Shown here: positions 32,448-41,437 of the stretch, one piece after another
Numbering within the stretch: position 1 is the stretch's first letter
How the letters are laid out: each line of letters starts with the position of its first letter
NCBI GenBank assembly: GCA_030834905.1
Contig: JAUQWZ010000003.1
Span: forward strand, 1 to 64,000
Direction: 5' to 3'
Length of the DNA: 64,000 bases
DNA from: Aggregatilineales bacterium
GTDB taxonomy: Bacteria; Chloroflexota; Anaerolineae; Aggregatilineales; Phototrophicaceae
Program-made: the position numbers and the translations under genes
The notes under the pieces: generated by a model
The model's database searches: none
What the model was told of the DNA's origin: nothing
The model's input: the letters and a program-made list of their open reading frames with translations, nothing else

Positions 32448-34970
32448 ATGACCAAGCTGCGCCTTTTTCTGTTCTGCCTGCTCATCTTTTTCAGCCACAG
32501 CGCGCTGCTCGCCGCGCCTGCCGCGCAAACGCTGCCCGGCATCATCACGCTGTCGGTAGAGGCGGGCTTTGGCGGCAATTTCCGCGAGTATGACTGGCTG
32601 CCGGTCATCATCCGCGCCAGCAACGACGGCGAAGACGTCAGCGGGCATCTGGTCGTGCGCCCCGAAACGTCGGGCGCGGCGGTCACCAACACCTTCAGCA
32701 CCCCGATTACCCTGCCCAGCGGCGCGCGCCAGACGGTCTTTCTGTATATCACCGCGCACTCGTTCGCCTCGCAAATCCGCGTCGAACTGATCGACGACGG
32801 CGGAGTCGTCATCGCGTCTCAGGCGGCGGGCGTGCGCTCGATTAGCCCGCAGGATCGGCTGTACGTCGTCCTCACCCAGTCTGCCGCCGGTTCAATCGAT
32901 CTCACCGGCGCGCGCCTCGGCGGTTTCAGCGCCTTTCAGGGCAACTGGAACGTCGAAAACCTGCCGGATCGCGCTCCGGCGCTGGATGCCGTCAACCTGA
33001 TGCTGTTCACCGATGTGGACAGCGGCGCGATCAGCAGCGCTCAAAAGCAGGCGCTGACCGATTGGATCGTCTCAGGCGGGCATCTGGTCGTCACCGGCGG
33101 ACCCAACTGGCAGGCTACCGCCGCCGGGTTAACCGATCTGCTGCCGCTGACCCCGGAAGGCAGCGCCACGCTGGAGACACTTGCCCCGCTGGGCGAATGG
33201 CTCAGCCTGAGCGACAGCCTTGTCAGCACGCTTGATCAGCAGACGGTCATCAGCACCGGCAGCCTGATCCCCGAAGCGCGGACGCTGATCAGCACGCCCG
33301 ACGGCGACCCACTGCTGGCGCGACGCTTCCTCGGCGAAGGCGTGGTCGATTATCTGACCGTCGATCCGAACACCCAACCGCTGCGCGGCTGGGGCAGCCT
33401 GCCCGACCTGTGGTACGCGCTGTTCACCACCACCGGCTCGACTCCCGGCTGGTCGCATGGCTTTGGCGACTGGGAACAGGCGGCGCGCGCCGTCGAAATC
33501 CTGCCCGGCTTCGACCCGCTGCCGGATATCCTGCCGCTGTGCGGCTTCCTGTTCGCCTATATCGCCCTGATTGGACCCATCAACTACGCCGTCCTCAGCC
33601 GCATCAACCGGCGCGAGTGGGCATGGATCACCATTCCGGTCTTCATCCTGATCTTCAGCGTCGCGTCGTGGGTCTTTGGCTCGAATCTGCGCGGCAACGA
33701 AGCCACCCTCAACCGGCTCGCCGTCGTCCAGACATGGACGGATTCGGATCGCGCCCGCGTGGAAGGGCTGATCGGGCTGCTTTCGCCGCGCCGCGCGCCA
33801 TACAGCCTGCTGCTGGAAAATCAGGAAACCCTGCGCCCGATTCCGACCGCTTACGTCGCCGGTAACATGCTCGCTCGCGGCGCTCAAGCCAGCGTCGATA
33901 TTCGTGAGGCGGAACAGTTTGGCGCGGTCGATTTCACCGTGGACGCCAGCTTCGTCGCCGGTTTTCACCTCAGCGGCATGATCGATAAGCCGCCGGTCAG
34001 CGGCAGCGCTTCAGTCGCCTACGACAGCGCTATCGACGGACAGCAGATCGTGCGCGGCTCGGTGCGCAACGACGGCGACATGGCGCTCAACGATCCGGTC
34101 ATCCTCGCTCGTGGGCAGTCGCTGCGGCTGAACCAGCCGTTAGCGCCGGGAGATGTCGCCACCTTTGACCTGACGCTGCCGGGCGAAGGCATTGCCGCGC
34201 CTTCGCCTTATCTGCCGGGAAGCACGACCCCCTATTTCAGCGCGCGAACGACGTTCGCCGCCAATGCGTCCGAGCAGAGTGTCATCGACATCCTCGGAAC
34301 CGAGAGCTACGACATGAACCTGATCCGCCGGGGCGCGAACGTAGAAACCAGGGAGCAGCAGGCTATCCTGCGCCAGCAGTGGCTGCTGTCGTCGCTGGTG
34401 AACGACTCCTACCGCGCGACCGGGCGCGGCGATCACATCTATCTCGCCGGATGGGTCGATTCGCCGCCGGTGGCGTTAGATCTGGTGGGCGCAAACTGGA
34501 GCGCTCAGAACTCAACGGTTTACCTGATTGAACTGGAAACTGAACTGGAAGTGCCGAGGCGAGAAGTCGTCATACCGCCTGAACGGTTCACCTGGGCAGT
34601 GCGCGAGTATCTGGGTTTTGCCGAGGTCGCGCCGGTCGAACTGAACATGCAGCCCGGCGAAGAAGTCGTCTTCCGCTTCACGCCGCTGCCGGGCGCGGTA
34701 CTCGATACCGTCAGCGAGCTGCGGATTGTCATCGAGAACCTGAACGTTGGCGGGCGCAGCGTGCCGCTTTCATTGTGGGACTGGCAAGCCGAAACGTGGC
34801 AAACATACGACGTCACCCGCGACGGACTGACGATAAGCCGGCACCAGCGCTACCTGGGACCAGAAAACGCCGTTCAGGTGCGTCTGGTGGCAGACGACAT
34901 TGGCGGCTATCTGCGCATCGGACAGGTGGGCATCGAGCAGCGAGGGACGTTTGAAACCGCAGGCGCGTAA
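32448..34970 (+). CDS. Large exported membrane protein of unknown function
   Basis: An 840-residue protein with a signal peptide (MTKLRLFLFCLLIFFSHSALLA), a long extracytoplasmic region (about 30-365), two membrane helices near 370-420 (LCGFLFAYIALIGPINYAVL and WAWITIPVFILIFSVASWVF), and a second large extracytoplasmic part to the C-terminus. The first part contains an Asp/Gly-rich segment (ALTDWIVSGGHLVVTGGPNW) like the glutamine-amidotransferase-like fold of membrane proteins with DUF4350-type layout. No catalytic residues can be named. The start at 32448 is where the signal begins; the frame is open from 32409. It lies alone, divergent from nothing and ending near a convergent BON gene. 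Confidence 0.7.
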   Translation: MTKLRLFLFCLLIFFSHSALLAAPAAQTLPGIITLSVEAGFGGNFREYDWLPVIIRASNDGEDVSGHLVVRPETSGAAVTNTFSTPITLPSGARQTVFLYITAHSFASQIRVELIDDGGVVIASQAAGVRSISPQDRLYVVLTQSAAGSIDLTGARLGGFSAFQGNWNVENLPDRAPALDAVNLMLFTDVDSGAISSAQKQALTDWIVSGGHLVVTGGPNWQATAAGLTDLLPLTPEGSATLETLAPLGEWLSLSDSLVSTLDQQTVISTGSLIPEARTLISTPDGDPLLARRFLGEGVVDYLTVDPNTQPLRGWGSLPDLWYALFTTTGSTPGWSHGFGDWEQAARAVEILPGFDPLPDILPLCGFLFAYIALIGPINYAVLSRINRREWAWITIPVFILIFSVASWVFGSNLRGNEATLNRLAVVQTWTDSDRARVEGLIGLLSPRRAPYSLLLENQETLRPIPTAYVAGNMLARGAQASVDIREAEQFGAVDFTVDASFVAGFHLSGMIDKPPVSGSASVAYDSAIDGQQIVRGSVRNDGDMALNDPVILARGQSLRLNQPLAPGDVATFDLTLPGEGIAAPSPYLPGSTTPYFSARTTFAANASEQSVIDILGTESYDMNLIRRGANVETREQQAILRQQWLLSSLVNDSYRATGRGDHIYLAGWVDSPPVALDLVGANWSAQNSTVYLIELETELEVPRREVVIPPERFTWAVREYLGFAEVAPVELNMQPGEEVVFRFTPLPGAVLDTVSELRIVIENLNVGGRSVPLSLWDWQAETWQTYDVTRDGLTISRHQRYLGPENAVQVRLVADDIGGYLRIGQVGIEQRGTFETAGA

Positions 34971-35000
34971 CCGCCGCGCCCGCGCTGTCGGCGTCATTCG

Positions 35001-35417
35001 TTAGAGTACAGCCTCGCCGAAAGTGGTCACCACGCGCACCACGCCCGGAACCTGCGCCACGCGCATCGCGACCGTATCCACATCCGCCGGGGCTTTGCCC
35101 GACAGCACGACCGTCCCGTAATAGGTATTGGCGATGACACCTGTCGGCAGCACCTGTCCGGTCGCCAGGCTGATGTTCACATCGTCATACAGCGCTTCAG
35201 CGTTGACATCCACAACCCCCGGCAGCGCCATCACCCTATCGACCAGATAACCGCGATTAATGGGGTTTGAGGTGTGCCCGATAAACGATACCACCCCGTC
35301 ATTGACTTTCACCTGGATGTGGTGACGATCAGAAACCAGCGGCGGATAACGAAGGATTATATCGATCACGTCGGCATCGATATCCATGTCAGGACGAACG
35401 ATCAAGGTGTCAGTCAT
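35001..35417 (-). CDS. BON-domain protein
   Basis: A 138-residue protein with two BON-like modules: VIDIILRYPPLVSDRHHIQVKVNDGVVSFIGHTSNPINRGYLVDRVMALPGVVDVN, then a second half IANTYYGTVVLSGKAPADVDTVAMRVAQVPGVVRVV. BON domains bind membranes or phospholipids and are common in osmotic-stress and secretion proteins. No signal peptide is seen, so it should be cytoplasmic. The start follows GAGGAGAGAAGC. It is isolated between the large membrane protein (convergent) and the CoA-transferase gene. Confidence 0.8.
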   Translation of the reverse strand: MTDTLIVRPDMDIDADVIDIILRYPPLVSDRHHIQVKVNDGVVSFIGHTSNPINRGYLVDRVMALPGVVDVNAEALYDDVNISLATGQVLPTGVIANTYYGTVVLSGKAPADVDTVAMRVAQVPGVVRVVTTFGEAVL

Positions 35418-35608
35418 TGCTTCTCTCCTCGAAAAGCGATCTCCAATCCGCGCTTTATCACCCGGTTATGCTGAAATTTCGACCTCACGCCCACCTACCT
35501 GTAAACCGGCAAAAACGCCAGCATCCCGTTAATTTGATTGTACTTCGGATCGCGCCGTTCTCCGAATCCATCATCAGGCGAAACCCTCACGACGAGGGTT
35601 ATCTGCTT

Positions 35609-36811
35609 CTAAATGACGCCCGCCGCGCGGTACTGCGCGATAGTGGTCTCGTCGCAGCCAAGCAGATCGCGCAGTATCTCGTCGGTGTGCTGTCCCAGCG
35701 CGGGCGGCGGTGTCCGCGCCATCGCCGGTGTGGTCGAAAAGCCCACCGGCGGACCCACCAGCTTCAGCACGTCATCCAGATAAGGCATCGCCTGCGCCAG
35801 CCCGCGCGACTCTATCTGCGGGTCGTTCAGCGCCGTCAATACGTCGTTGACCAGCCCGGCGGGGACATTGCGCGCCAGCAGCGCCTCCACCCACTCGGCG
35901 GCGGAACGAGTCAAAAAGATCGTACTCAAAATGGGGGTCAGAACGTCGCGATTTTCCACCCGCGCGGGATTGGTGCTGAAGCGGCTGTCGGCAGCCAGAT
36001 CGGGTCGCTCGATGAGCTGGCACAGCGCCGCGAACTGACGGTCGTTGCCCACCGCCAGCGTGAACTGACCATCGGCGGCGCGAAACGGCTGGTAGGGGAC
36101 GATGTTCGGATGAGCGTTGCCGTAACGGGCGGGCGGCTGTCCGGTGATCAGGGCGCTGCTGGCGATATTGACCAGCGCCGCCAGCGACGTATCCAGCAGC
36201 GCGATATCGACCTGCTGCCCCTGTCCGGTGCGTTCGGCGTGGCGCAGCGCCGCCAGCAGCGACGAAATCGCGAACAGCCCGGCGATCACGTCGGAAATCG
36301 CTACCCCGACTTTGTGCGGCTGTCCGTCCACAGCGCCGGTGATCGACATCAAGCCGCTTTGCCCCTGAATGACGAAGTCATAGCCCGGGCGCTCGCGATA
36401 GGGACCCGCCTGTCCGTAGCCGGTGATGCTGCCGTAGACCAGTGCCGGATTGTCGGCGCTCAGGTCGTCGTAAGTCAAGCCGAAACCAGCCATCGTGCCT
36501 GGCTTGAAGTTCTCGACGACGATCTGGCTCTGCGCCGCCAGCCCGCGCGCGATCTGGCGTCCGGCGTCAGTTTTGAGATTAAGGGTGAGGCTGCGCTTGC
36601 TGCGGTTGACGCTCAGATAATAGGCGCTCTCGCGCTCATCACCGCTGCCAAACCAGGGCGGTCCCCACTGGCGGGTATCGTCGCCCTGCAAGCTCTCCAC
36701 TTTGATCACGTCCGCGCCCATATCCGCCAGCATCATCGTGCAGAACGGACCCGCCAGCACGCGGGTGAAATCGAGCACGCGAATACCAGAGAGCATGGTT
36801 TCAGCCGCCAT
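35609..36811 (-). CDS. CaiB/BaiF (family III) CoA transferase
   Basis: A 400-residue family III CoA transferase. Marks are the start MLSGIRVLDFTRVLAGPFCTMMLADMGADVIKVES, QIVVENFKPGTMAGFGL, ALVYGSITGYGQAGPYRERPGYDFVIQGQSGLMS with the catalytic Asp, and the C-terminal LGQHTDEILRDLLG. It moves CoA between carboxylic acids; the substrate cannot be told (formyl/oxalyl, carnitine, succinyl or aromatic acids are known). It starts 8 bp after the phytase stop on the same strand, so the two are probably one transcript, although no biochemical link is obvious. Confidence 0.9.
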   Translation of the reverse strand: MAAETMLSGIRVLDFTRVLAGPFCTMMLADMGADVIKVESLQGDDTRQWGPPWFGSGDERESAYYLSVNRSKRSLTLNLKTDAGRQIARGLAAQSQIVVENFKPGTMAGFGLTYDDLSADNPALVYGSITGYGQAGPYRERPGYDFVIQGQSGLMSITGAVDGQPHKVGVAISDVIAGLFAISSLLAALRHAERTGQGQQVDIALLDTSLAALVNIASSALITGQPPARYGNAHPNIVPYQPFRAADGQFTLAVGNDRQFAALCQLIERPDLAADSRFSTNPARVENRDVLTPILSTIFLTRSAAEWVEALLARNVPAGLVNDVLTALNDPQIESRGLAQAMPYLDDVLKLVGPPVGFSTTPAMARTPPPALGQHTDEILRDLLGCDETTIAQYRAAGVI

Positions 36812-36819
36812 CGGTTCCG

Positions 36820-37905
36820 CTAGTTCTGCCCGCTGTAGGCGCGTGGATTCCAGGAGGAGTCAATTTCCAGATGCAGCGCTTCGGCAATGTTTCGCCACGA
36901 GACAACCTTAAAGTTCTGGTAAGCGTCCGGCAGGGTATTTTCATGATCCTGGGCGATAAAAGCGCCATCCGGGAAGCGGTCGCCCAGCGCGACGCTGGTC
37001 ACGTCCAGACCATCGGTGTGGGTGACGCCGTCAATCCTGTTCCCCGGTATGATATTAAACGTCCCCAGATAATCACCCGTCTCCCGGCTGTAAATCACAA
37101 ATTCGTCATTTCCCTGGCTTGAGGCAATCAGATAGCCGGATTGATCGCTCATCAGGTACAAACCCAAGCCCTCGACATCGGGCATCAGATAGCCGTCGTC
37201 GCTGGTCGTATCAATCAGCTCCCGCATCTCGCCATCGACAGGTTCAGCGCCATACTTCCAGATGCCGTGTTCCTCCTGCCCCAGATAGAGATGGCTTAAC
37301 TCATCATCGGCGACGCAGCCTTCAACATTCGAGCCAAGCGTAAACGAGCGCGCCAGCGCTGCGTCAATCCTGCCGCTGCCGTTGTCCGTCAGTTCCCACT
37401 GCTGCACTTCGCCGCGTTCGTAGGTCGTCACGATCACGTAATAGCTGCCGCTGATCCAACTGTGATACATACACAGCCCCTTCAACGGGGAAACGCCCGT
37501 TACAATCGCCCGCGCCGCGATGTCCTCAAGCTGCCGCGTTTCGGGATTCACCCGGAACAGCAGGATGCTGTCGGTGTCCGATTTGGTTGCCGCCACGATA
37601 TCGACGTTAGCTCCGCCTAACGGGAAACCATAGCGAACGTCCACGTTGTTGATCGTCCCCAGAGAAAGATACTGAATTTCGTCCCCATTCAGATCATAGA
37701 CGGCGAGTCCGCCCTGCTTATCAGTACCAATGATCGTGCTCAGGTTCGGATTGGTGGGATGAACCCAGATGGCGGGATCGTCTGCCGCGTCGCCATCGTA
37801 GGGGACAGGGGCGGTTTCCAGGGCGGGAACTACGCTGACCACCCTTACGTCAACGTTCGCGATCAAAAGCAGCGCAATGCCAAGCAGCAGCGGGAAGTAG
37901 TGCAT
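36820..37905 (-). CDS. Secreted beta-propeller phytase (BPP)
   Basis: A 361-residue exported protein with an N-terminal hydrophobic signal (MHYFPLLLGIALLLIANV). The start of the propeller has the BPP hallmark GDAADDPAIWVHP, followed by IGTDKQGGLAVYDLNG, YDAATKSD-like VDIVAATKSDTDSILLF, GCVADDELSHLYLGQEEHGIWKY and SSQGNDEFVIYSRETGDYLG. These residues bind calcium and phytate in Bacillus-type enzymes. It would release phosphate from phytate outside the cell, giving lower inositol phosphates. The start at 37905 follows GAGAAAG; the frame extends to 38019. A CoA transferase gene follows 8 bp on. Confidence 0.85.
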   Translation of the reverse strand: MHYFPLLLGIALLLIANVDVRVVSVVPALETAPVPYDGDAADDPAIWVHPTNPNLSTIIGTDKQGGLAVYDLNGDEIQYLSLGTINNVDVRYGFPLGGANVDIVAATKSDTDSILLFRVNPETRQLEDIAARAIVTGVSPLKGLCMYHSWISGSYYVIVTTYERGEVQQWELTDNGSGRIDAALARSFTLGSNVEGCVADDELSHLYLGQEEHGIWKYGAEPVDGEMRELIDTTSDDGYLMPDVEGLGLYLMSDQSGYLIASSQGNDEFVIYSRETGDYLGTFNIIPGNRIDGVTHTDGLDVTSVALGDRFPDGAFIAQDHENTLPDAYQNFKVVSWRNIAEALHLEIDSSWNPRAYSGQN

Positions 37906-38113
37906 AATCTTTCTCACATCCAATCGTGTATAACCATACTCGCGGAAATGCCTGAAGCTGGCTGACATGCAGCGTTGGCTCACCACAGCGGCAGCGAGAG
38001 GGTTTTCGGAAAACGACACGCCATAACTATAGCACAGCCGACATAAAGACAGGGTGAGAACCTACCCCCGCCTGACTCATCGGATATAGTTCCCCAGTCA
38101 GATTTGCCTGGTT

Positions 38114-38145
38114 TGACCGATTGGCGAATTGATAAACTGACCGAT
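38114..38145 (+). promoter_or_regulatory. Direct repeat TGACCGAT x2 upstream of the ABC operon
   Basis: TGACCGAT occurs at 38114-38121 and 38138-38145, start-to-start 24 bp, so on about the same face of the helix. A TACAAT -10-like box follows at 38145-38150. It lies in the 307-bp gap between the divergent phytase and permease genes, which holds no other clear element. No TPP or FMN riboswitch conserved core was found there. Confidence 0.35.
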
Positions 38146-38212
38146 ACAATAAGTAACATTCTGTAACAGTCGTTAATTTGCGCTCACGTCCGTGGATCAG
38201 GGTTTATTTCCG

Positions 38213-39130
38213 ATGACGAACTCCTCCCGCGATGCGGCTATTCCTACTCTGGCGCGTGTCGAAAGTCCACCCCCCGACTACAGCAGCCTGCGGGCAGCGC
38301 TGATGTCAGTGCTGATTGTCGTCCTGCTGGCGCTGGCGTGGGAAGGCGCCAAAGCCTTTGGCGAGGCGAACGGCTATGTGGTCAGCGTCGGCGGCAGCAG
38401 CCTTGACCTGCGCATCCTCAACGACACCCAGCTTCCACACCTGACCGATATTCTGGCTGCCTTCACCGAACCGGCGCAGCGCAACGGTCCGCCGCTGTAT
38501 CAGACGCTGATCGAAGCGAGCGCGTTCACGCTGTGGGCGGCGATACGCGGCTTCTTCCTCGGCGGGTTCATCGGCTTCGCGCTGGCGATCCTGTTCGCCC
38601 ACTCGTCGCTGCTCCAGCGCGGGCTGCTGCCCTATGTGGTCGCCTCGCAGACGGTGCCCATTCTGGCAATTGCCCCGATGATCGTCATCTGGATGGGACG
38701 CGCGGGCAACGTCGAGCTTTCGGTGCCGATCATCGCGGCGTATCTGACGTTTTTCCCGGTGACTATTTACACCCTGCGCGGTCTGACCTCGGTTCCGTCA
38801 ACCGCGCTGGAACTGATGCAGTCGTATGCCGCCAGCCGCCGCGAAATCCTGTTCAAACTGCGCCTGCCCAACGCGCTGCCGCACATCTTCACCGCCCTCA
38901 AGCTGTCGGCAACCGCCAGCGTCGTCGGCGCGATCATCGGCGAGCTGCCGTCCGGCATTCAGAACGGCTTGGGCATCGCCATTCTCAACTTCGCCCGCTA
39001 TTACAACCAGTCACCGCCGCGCCTGTGGGCGACGATTGCGGCGTCCGGGTTGGTGGGCATTCTCTTTTTCGCCGTCGTCGCGCTGGTCGAACGGCTGGTG
39101 GTGCGCTGGCGAGTGGAAGACAGCGAATAG
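38213..39130 (+). CDS. ABC transporter permease (SsuC/TauC/ThiX type), first
   Basis: A 305-residue permease of the BPD_transp_1 class with about six membrane helices. The EAA loop that docks the ATPase is at AASRREILFKLRLPNALPHI, and helices such as LLPYVVASQTVPILAIAPMIVIW precede it. It pairs with the second permease, the ATPase and the THI5/NMT1-like binding protein downstream to form an importer of a small organic nutrient. The start is the ATG at 38213; a GTG at 38192 is an alternative. A family A repeat lies between it and the ATPase gene. Confidence 0.88.
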   Translation: MTNSSRDAAIPTLARVESPPPDYSSLRAALMSVLIVVLLALAWEGAKAFGEANGYVVSVGGSSLDLRILNDTQLPHLTDILAAFTEPAQRNGPPLYQTLIEASAFTLWAAIRGFFLGGFIGFALAILFAHSSLLQRGLLPYVVASQTVPILAIAPMIVIWMGRAGNVELSVPIIAAYLTFFPVTIYTLRGLTSVPSTALELMQSYAASRREILFKLRLPNALPHIFTALKLSATASVVGAIIGELPSGIQNGLGIAILNFARYYNQSPPRLWATIAASGLVGILFFAVVALVERLVVRWRVEDSE

Positions 39131-39181
39131 TTCTTAGCTGTCAGCTTCTTGTCGATTAACAACTTGAGGCGGCAGGTTGCT

Positions 39182-39207
39182 GTAGGGACACGACACTGTC
39201 GTGTCCG
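39182..39207. repeat. Family A palindrome inside the ABC operon
   Basis: Near-perfect copy (GTAGGGACACGAC, ACT, GTCGTGTCCG) in the 124-bp gap between the first permease and the ATPase genes. A stem here could adjust expression of the distal genes or reduce mRNA decay, but this is inference. Confidence 0.8.
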
Positions 39208-39254
39208 TGAATACAAGCTATATGCAGTCGGTAGAACCAAGAGGACAATAGACT

Positions 39255-40034
39255 TTGGCATCAATTATTTCTGTTCAGAACATGGATAAAATTTTCCGCG
39301 CGGCGGACGGAACCACGGTAACCGCCCTTCAGGACATCAACCTTGAAGTCGAGGAAGGGGAGTTCATTTCGCTGATCGGTCCGTCTGGCTGCGGCAAGAG
39401 CACCCTGCTGCGCATCATCGCCGATCTCATCCAGCCTTCCGGCGGCAGGGTGATGGTCAATGACAAACCGGCGGCGCAGGCGCGCAAAGACCGCGATTAC
39501 GGCTTTGTCTTTCAGAACGCCACCCTTTACGACTGGCGCACCGTCCTCAAAAACGTGCAGCTTCCGCTGGAAATTATGAAGTATGACAAAGAGCGTCGCG
39601 ACCAGCGCGCCCGTGAGATGCTGCGCTTGGTCGAACTGGGCGAATTTGAGAACAAGTATCCCTGGCAGCTTTCCGGCGGGATGCAGCAGCGCGTCAGCAT
39701 TGCGCGGGCGCTGGCATTTGAGCCGGGTATTCTGCTGATGGACGAGCCGTTCGGCGCGCTGGACGAGATGACGCGCGAGCGCATGAACAACGAACTGCTG
39801 CATATCTGGAGCAGCCTGGAACGGATGACGGTCATGTTCGTCACCCACAGCATCAGCGAGGCGGTCTATCTGTCGTCGCGCGTTGTGGTGCTGTCGCCCC
39901 GCCCCGGCAGGATCGCCGAGATCATCAACATCGATCTGCCGCGCCCGCGCGGACCGGAAACCCGCGATCTGGACGACTTCTTCCACCTCAGCAACCGGGT
40001 ACGTCACGCGCTGCGCGAGGGAGTCCAGACCTGA
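39255..40034 (+). CDS. ABC transporter ATP-binding protein (SsuB/TauB/ThiZ type)
   Basis: A 259-residue ATPase. Walker A is GPSGCGKST, the Q loop is in FVFQNATLYDWRTVLKN, the signature is LSGGMQQRVSIARAL, Walker B is ILLMDEPFGALDE, and the H loop is in MFVTHSISEAVYLSSR. All essential residues are present. It starts at a TTG at 39255 (GAGGACAATAGACT precedes) and its TGA overlaps the ATG of the second permease, so translation is coupled. The closest relatives are nitrate/sulfonate/bicarbonate/thiamine-precursor importers. Confidence 0.92.
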   Translation: MASIISVQNMDKIFRAADGTTVTALQDINLEVEEGEFISLIGPSGCGKSTLLRIIADLIQPSGGRVMVNDKPAAQARKDRDYGFVFQNATLYDWRTVLKNVQLPLEIMKYDKERRDQRAREMLRLVELGEFENKYPWQLSGGMQQRVSIARALAFEPGILLMDEPFGALDEMTRERMNNELLHIWSSLERMTVMFVTHSISEAVYLSSRVVVLSPRPGRIAEIINIDLPRPRGPETRDLDDFFHLSNRVRHALREGVQT

Positions 40035-41401
40035 TGGAAGACTCGCTCAACGGCAGACCGTTCACTCAGCACCAGCAGAGTGATATGGAAGCATCGTCGG
40101 ACGCCGTCTACAGCGCGGCGGCGGACGAAATCCTCGAAAGCTTTGACAACCGCACGCTCGGGCGGGATATGCTGGCGCTGGTGACGATCTTCCTGATCGT
40201 CGTCACCCATCACATCCAGAATCCGCTGCTGCTGTACGAGCTTCAGTTTGGCAGATCGTTCCGCAACGGCGGACTCCAGAGCGTCATGGCGCTGGGGCTG
40301 GCGCTGCTGGCGTTCGTGCTGATACGCGGGACGCTCCGTAGGGGCGATCCGGCGGGTCGCCCTAAGGCGAGGGCTTCACAACACCCACTTTTGCGGGTAT
40401 CGGCGCTGGTGCTAACGCTGTACTGTGTAATCATGCTGGCGGCGATTGTGCTTCACTGGAATCCGTTAGGCGCGGCGTTTGGTATCGACCAGGCGGTGTT
40501 CCTTGACGAGACGGACGAAACCAGCCCGCTGGCGGCGCTGGAAAACGCGCTGACGGTCAGCACCGTTTTCGAGTATCTGGCGATTGCCGCCGTCGTGGTG
40601 CTGTGGCAGCCCTGGACACGCCTGGCGGTGTACCTCCGGGCGATCCAGAAGCAGAGCGCGGCGCTGATCGTGGCGGTGCTGGTGGTGCTGGCGTGGGAAT
40701 TCCTGACGGTTGCCCTGCAAATCCAGCAGTTCCTGCTGCCGCGTCCGAGCGTGATCGGCGGCGCGCTGGTCGAAGTCTATCCCCGCCTGATCGCGGCGGG
40801 CTGGCTGACGTTTCTGAACGCCTTCTGGGGTTTCGTGATCGGTTGCGGGGCGGGCATCCTGACCGGCATGGTATCGGCGCGCTTCCTGTCGTTCAGCAAG
40901 GCGCTGCTGCCGGTGACGATTGCCATCAACGCCGTCCCCATTATTGCGCTGGCGCCGATCTTCAACAACTGGTTCGGCGCGCTCAACCCGGCGTCGAAGA
41001 TCGCCATCGTCGTCGTGCTCACCTTCTTCCCGGCGATGATCAGCACCGTTCGCGGTCTGACGTCGGTTGATCCGCTGTCGCTGGAACTGATGCGCTCGTA
41101 TGCCGCCAGCCAGTGGGAAATCTTCCGCAAGCTGCGGCTGCCGACGGCGCTGCCGTACATCTTCTCGGCGCTCAAAGTGGGGACGACGCTTGGCATGATC
41201 GGCTCGATTGTGAGCGAGTACTTCGGCGGCTCGACGGCGGGCTTGGGCTACCGCATTCGCGACGACGCCGGGCTGTTCAAGTACCCGGAAGCCTGGTCGG
41301 CGATTCTGGTGGCGTCGCTGTACGGCATTCTGTTCTACCTGGTGGTTTCTGCCGTGGAACGGGCGATGCTTTCGTGGCACGTCTCGTTCCGCGAGAAATA
41401 A
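40034..41401 (+). CDS. ABC transporter permease, second, with N-terminal extension
   Basis: A 455-residue permease, about 190 residues longer than the family norm. The C-terminal 260 residues hold the transport domain with its EAA loop (AASQWEIFRKLRLPTALPYI). The N-terminal part adds about four hydrophobic segments (for example DMLALVTIFLIVVTHHIQNPLL and LQSVMALGLALLAFVLI) separated by a charged loop. That loop is partly encoded by a family B palindrome at 40338-40365, which keeps the frame and gives RRGDPAGRPK. It should form a heterodimer with the first permease. Confidence 0.85.
   Translation: MEDSLNGRPFTQHQQSDMEASSDAVYSAAADEILESFDNRTLGRDMLALVTIFLIVVTHHIQNPLLLYELQFGRSFRNGGLQSVMALGLALLAFVLIRGTLRRGDPAGRPKARASQHPLLRVSALVLTLYCVIMLAAIVLHWNPLGAAFGIDQAVFLDETDETSPLAALENALTVSTVFEYLAIAAVVVLWQPWTRLAVYLRAIQKQSAALIVAVLVVLAWEFLTVALQIQQFLLPRPSVIGGALVEVYPRLIAAGWLTFLNAFWGFVIGCGAGILTGMVSARFLSFSKALLPVTIAINAVPIIALAPIFNNWFGALNPASKIAIVVVLTFFPAMISTVRGLTSVDPLSLELMRSYAASQWEIFRKLRLPTALPYIFSALKVGTTLGMIGSIVSEYFGGSTAGLGYRIRDDAGLFKYPEAWSAILVASLYGILFYLVVSAVERAMLSWHVSFREK
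40338..40365. repeat. Family B palindrome within a coding sequence
   Basis: GTAGGGGCGATCC, GG, CGGGTCGCCCTAA. The arms are almost complementary and the edges match intergenic copies. It lies in frame inside the second permease gene, in a cytoplasmic or external loop between membrane helices, and contributes ten residues. Confidence 0.8.
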
Positions 41402-41437
41402 AAGACTTATATCTAGAACCTGAGGAGGAGAAGGCTT

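Noticed and set aside
35417..36823. A 468-codon plus-strand frame over the CoA transferase gene
   Set aside because: It mirrors the CoA transferase and is made of Arg, Gln and His repeats without any motif.
38020..38212. TPP or FMN riboswitch ahead of the ABC operon
   Set aside because: Neither the CTGAGA/ACCTGA core of TPP nor the AGGGTGAAATTCC core of FMN is present.
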